The notes below the pieces were generated by a model. That model was not told where the DNA came from. It searched no databases and was given only the letters and a program-made list of their open reading frames with translations. This document shows, piece after piece, positions 5,601-6,017 of a DNA stretch of 6,017 bases (position 1 is its first letter; each line of letters begins with the position of its first letter). The position numbers and the translations under genes are program-made. Location of the stretch: NCBI GenBank assembly GCA_024404435.1, contig JAKSPW010000086.1, positions 1 through 6,017 on the forward strand, in the 5' to 3' direction. This DNA comes from Clostridia bacterium (GTDB lineage Bacteria > Bacillota > Clostridia > Oscillospirales > CAG-272).

Positions 5601-6017
5601 TACCGTGTCGAGGGCTCTCCCGCAACAACGGCGACGACTCCGTTTACGGATCTCAGACAGAGCTGGTATAAGGACGCAGTCGCATGGGCTTATGAAAACA
5701 ATATCGTAAACGGCATTTCCGAAACAAAGTTCGGCCCCGAAAAGCCGATCACGAGAGAACAGATGGCAGCCATCCTGTACAGATATTCGGACTATAAGAA
5801 GTATGATATCTCCGAAAAGGCGGACGTCAGCTCCTTCCCGGACTATGCAAAGATAAGCTCCTATGCACTCGAGCCCCTGCAGTGGGCGGTCAAGACGAAC
5901 ATCATCGGCGGCACGTCCGGTGCCGACGGCAAGACCTACGTCGACCCGAAGGGCAATGCGACCAGAGCGCAGGTCGCAACGATCCTCATGAGATACTGCA
6001 AGCTCATGGGAGTCTGA
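2652..6017 (+). CDS. Secreted SLH-domain surface protein with FN3-like modules and Cys repeats
   Basis: This is a complete 1121-residue protein; the TGA is the last codon of the window. Residues 1-23 are a signal peptide (MKKLLSAVLVLVMVIS..., T-Y-A before A24). Residues about 60-686 hold four divergent copies of a beta-rich module; each ends in a V-R strand and a Y/W-S/T turn reminiscent of fibronectin type III. Residues 690-932 hold six repeats of 37-43 residues, each opening with H-x-aromatic and carrying C-x-x-C. Residues 938-1121 are three SLH domains (WYKDAV at 946 and 1005; ITREQ at 1033; ATRAQ at 1103). SLH domains usually bind pyruvylated secondary cell-wall polymer, so the protein is expected to sit on the outer face of the wall, exposing its N-terminal modules. 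No catalytic domain is visible; a binding, adhesive or scaffold role is inferred. It is transcribed from its own promoter, divergently from the leftward secreted-protein gene. Confidence 0.95.
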   Translation: MKKLLSAVLVLVMVISLVPVTYAADTIGQELKNDFLSAGISKPEKGYIQTIQHLNKDEYGAEDYTYGYLGTDISLATYMPQELYAVALEREKLGDEAFMEKYGIDDEFVFWQIDMRLDGGPWQYDTSWDEYVWNGLITNNTSYISRSYKNYIEDIRNTGCYYYGILGGGLKTGTNHNDGEEGAYFDFGSHRIGFRVRYGLSIDNYYDDEDSELIFSPWSDEISYGKNGNPVTYSKPTSIPAPTISDLEFVYDEWDNDYDISFMIDAPESVDKDRDFFDTYGGGGISGIYGEISINNGDWEAVAISGDWEYLGKRWFYYTSDELGFTPGDNIKLRVRITGYTYDDDGDRDMYSPWSNVIEAGAKVIEQLPDFGSAPTITAAGVGVSTPSSVSLTVKKPDELKAFTSALNSASDKADFLSNYNLSDFGVYAQISFAIDEPDDYTDKWEWNYGDKAVEDSEWEYVRLPVDLGADSDVFEILNIGSAWDGSWTDDETGWKNVIKDGVYSVDNGKITIDYREHTLFLWVRYYIEYKTADDTSYRSETSYWTDRFDYGQEYVQPTSLDAPTVTGLTVTDEKYLNYPYIEVEVPAPASVLAAQREAVKFGDDINLVIEASVAHEDFVRVINTSYLDEGTYRFSLNEATELTTILDGTPLLVRARYYYADRNYEVTPANVFSDYSPSRETELYGLHNHNWDLVSDTATCTEDGVRTYECTECHERTTEKSDKLGHSYGDFVIEKEPTYTEKGLKVYTCTRCGHRDEYELDLVPHIHEFVDAGVAPTCTEDGYVQEECRICKIPGDYTFLPKLGHDFAKDYTVDVQPTYHSEGSKSRHCLRCSETTDVTVIPALVCEHDYKETVVPATCTADGYVIHECPICGDKYTTEPTPLDPALGHAWSTEWTVDVQPTLENEGRKSFHCLRCGAIDESSVTVLPVLEDTTSKYKDIKSNKWYKDAVDFVVGRGLMNGTSADLFQPDLAMNRAMLVTVLYRVEGSPATTATTPFTDLRQSWYKDAVAWAYENNIVNGISETKFGPEKPITREQMAAILYRYSDYKKYDISEKADVSSFPDYAKISSYALEPLQWAVKTNIIGGTSGADGKTYVDPKGNATRAQVATILMRYCKLMGV
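2829..4709 (+). repeat. Four divergent beta-rich modules, FN3-reminiscent (protein-level repeat)
   Basis: The modules span residues about 60-235, 240-370, 373-560 and 562-686. Each starts with a strand and a P-x-x-L/V stretch (P80, P267, P397, P589). A probable helix follows, then an aromatic strand such as FWQIDMRLDGG (110-), IYGEISINNGDW, VYAQISFAIDE or LVIEASVAHED. Each ends with a V-R strand (RVRYG 195-199, LRVRI 333-337, WVRYY 523-527, LVRAR 653-657) and an aromatic-Ser/Thr turn (SPWS 216, YSPWS 351, SYWT 543, FSDYS 673). Modules 2-4 open with A-P-T-I/V (241, 374, 563). The end motif is FN3-like, but the helical insertion is not typical of that fold. Confidence 0.6.
4719..5447 (+). repeat. 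Six alternating Cys repeats (A-B-A-B-A-B), zinc-ribbon-like
   Basis: Units begin at H690, H727, H768, H806, H849 and H890, each with H-x-W/Y/F. Type A units (1, 3, 5) have T-C-T-E/A-D-G and a later C-x-x-C: Cys 701/711/714, 779/789/792 and 860/870/873. Type B units (2, 4, 6) replace the first Cys by Tyr or Leu (PTYTEKG, PTYHSEG, PTLENEG) and keep only C-x-x-C: 750/753, 830/833 and 914/917. C847 is an additional Cys. Similar GH-aromatic, TCT-x-x-G, C-x-x-C repeats are common in clostridial cell-surface proteins. Metal binding or disulfide stabilisation is plausible but unproven. Confidence 0.8.
5088..5402 (+). repeat. 252-bp-spaced identical blocks marking a recent A-B repeat duplication
   Basis: A 21-bp block is identical at 5088-5108 and 5340-5360 (encoding TVDVQPT at 813 and 897). 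A 15-bp block, CATTGCCTCAGATGC, is identical at 5136-5150 and 5388-5402 (HCLRC at 829 and 913). Both pairs are 252 bp, or 84 codons, apart. Two blocks with the same offset indicate that one A-B pair was copied more recently than the first pair, whose equivalent Cys are 80 residues away. Confidence 0.75.
5463..6014 (+). other. Three tandem SLH domains (cell-wall anchor)
   Basis: SLH1 is about residues 938-988 (YKDIKSNKWYKDAVDF, GLMNGTS, F-Q-P). SLH2 is about 998-1047 (FTDLRQSWYKDAVAW, NIVNGIS, F-G-P, ITREQ). SLH3 is about 1058-1118 (FPDYAKISSYALEPLQW, NIIGGTS, V-D-P, ATRAQ). The order and spacing are those of a standard C-terminal SLH triplet. In SLH1 the usual T-R-A-E motif reads N-R-A-M (975-978), which suggests a weaker or non-binding first pocket. 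Confidence 0.93.

Overview
The window looks like part of the chromosome of an anaerobic Firmicute, probably an uncultured gut or rumen Clostridia (Oscillospiraceae- or Christensenellales-like). The reasons are moderately GC-rich coding sequence with AT-rich, near-consensus sigma-A promoters, a strong Shine-Dalgarno site, Gram-positive signal peptides, and a surface protein anchored by three SLH domains. The taxonomic placement is inference.

The layout is simple: two long genes read away from each other from a 295-bp intergenic region. Leftward (1-2356, minus strand) is the 5' part of a large secreted protein. It is open for 785 codons and runs off the left edge. It has a signal peptide, beta-rich N-terminal domains, and a central region resembling the DUF5722 family (secreted, glycosidase-like barrel). 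The residues expected to form the family's N-E motif are replaced. A beta-sandwich-like segment follows near the window edge. Rightward (2652-6017, plus strand) is a complete 1121-residue surface protein. It has a signal peptide, four divergent copies of a beta-rich, FN3-reminiscent module, six short Cys-containing repeats in strict A-B alternation, and three C-terminal SLH domains. Its stop codon is the last three bases of the window.

The intergenic region (2357-2651) holds two back-to-back promoters, each with a 17-bp spacer. The rightward one has an exact TTGACA/TATAAT pair, an A/T-tract upstream in the UP-element position, and a short leader with a strong ribosome binding site. The leftward one has an extended -10 and a leader of about 108 nt with two hairpins. 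The second is a terminator-like stem with a UCCG tetraloop and a T-rich tail just before the ribosome binding site, so the leftward gene may be attenuated while the rightward gene is built for high expression.

Both products are predicted to be exported, and both carry domains of a kind used for binding or handling polysaccharide or protein at the cell surface. No enzyme activity can be assigned with confidence. I see no RNA genes, mobile elements or CRISPR arrays. The most notable material is the repeat architecture of the SLH protein, the apparently degenerate active site of the leftward protein, and the structured leader.
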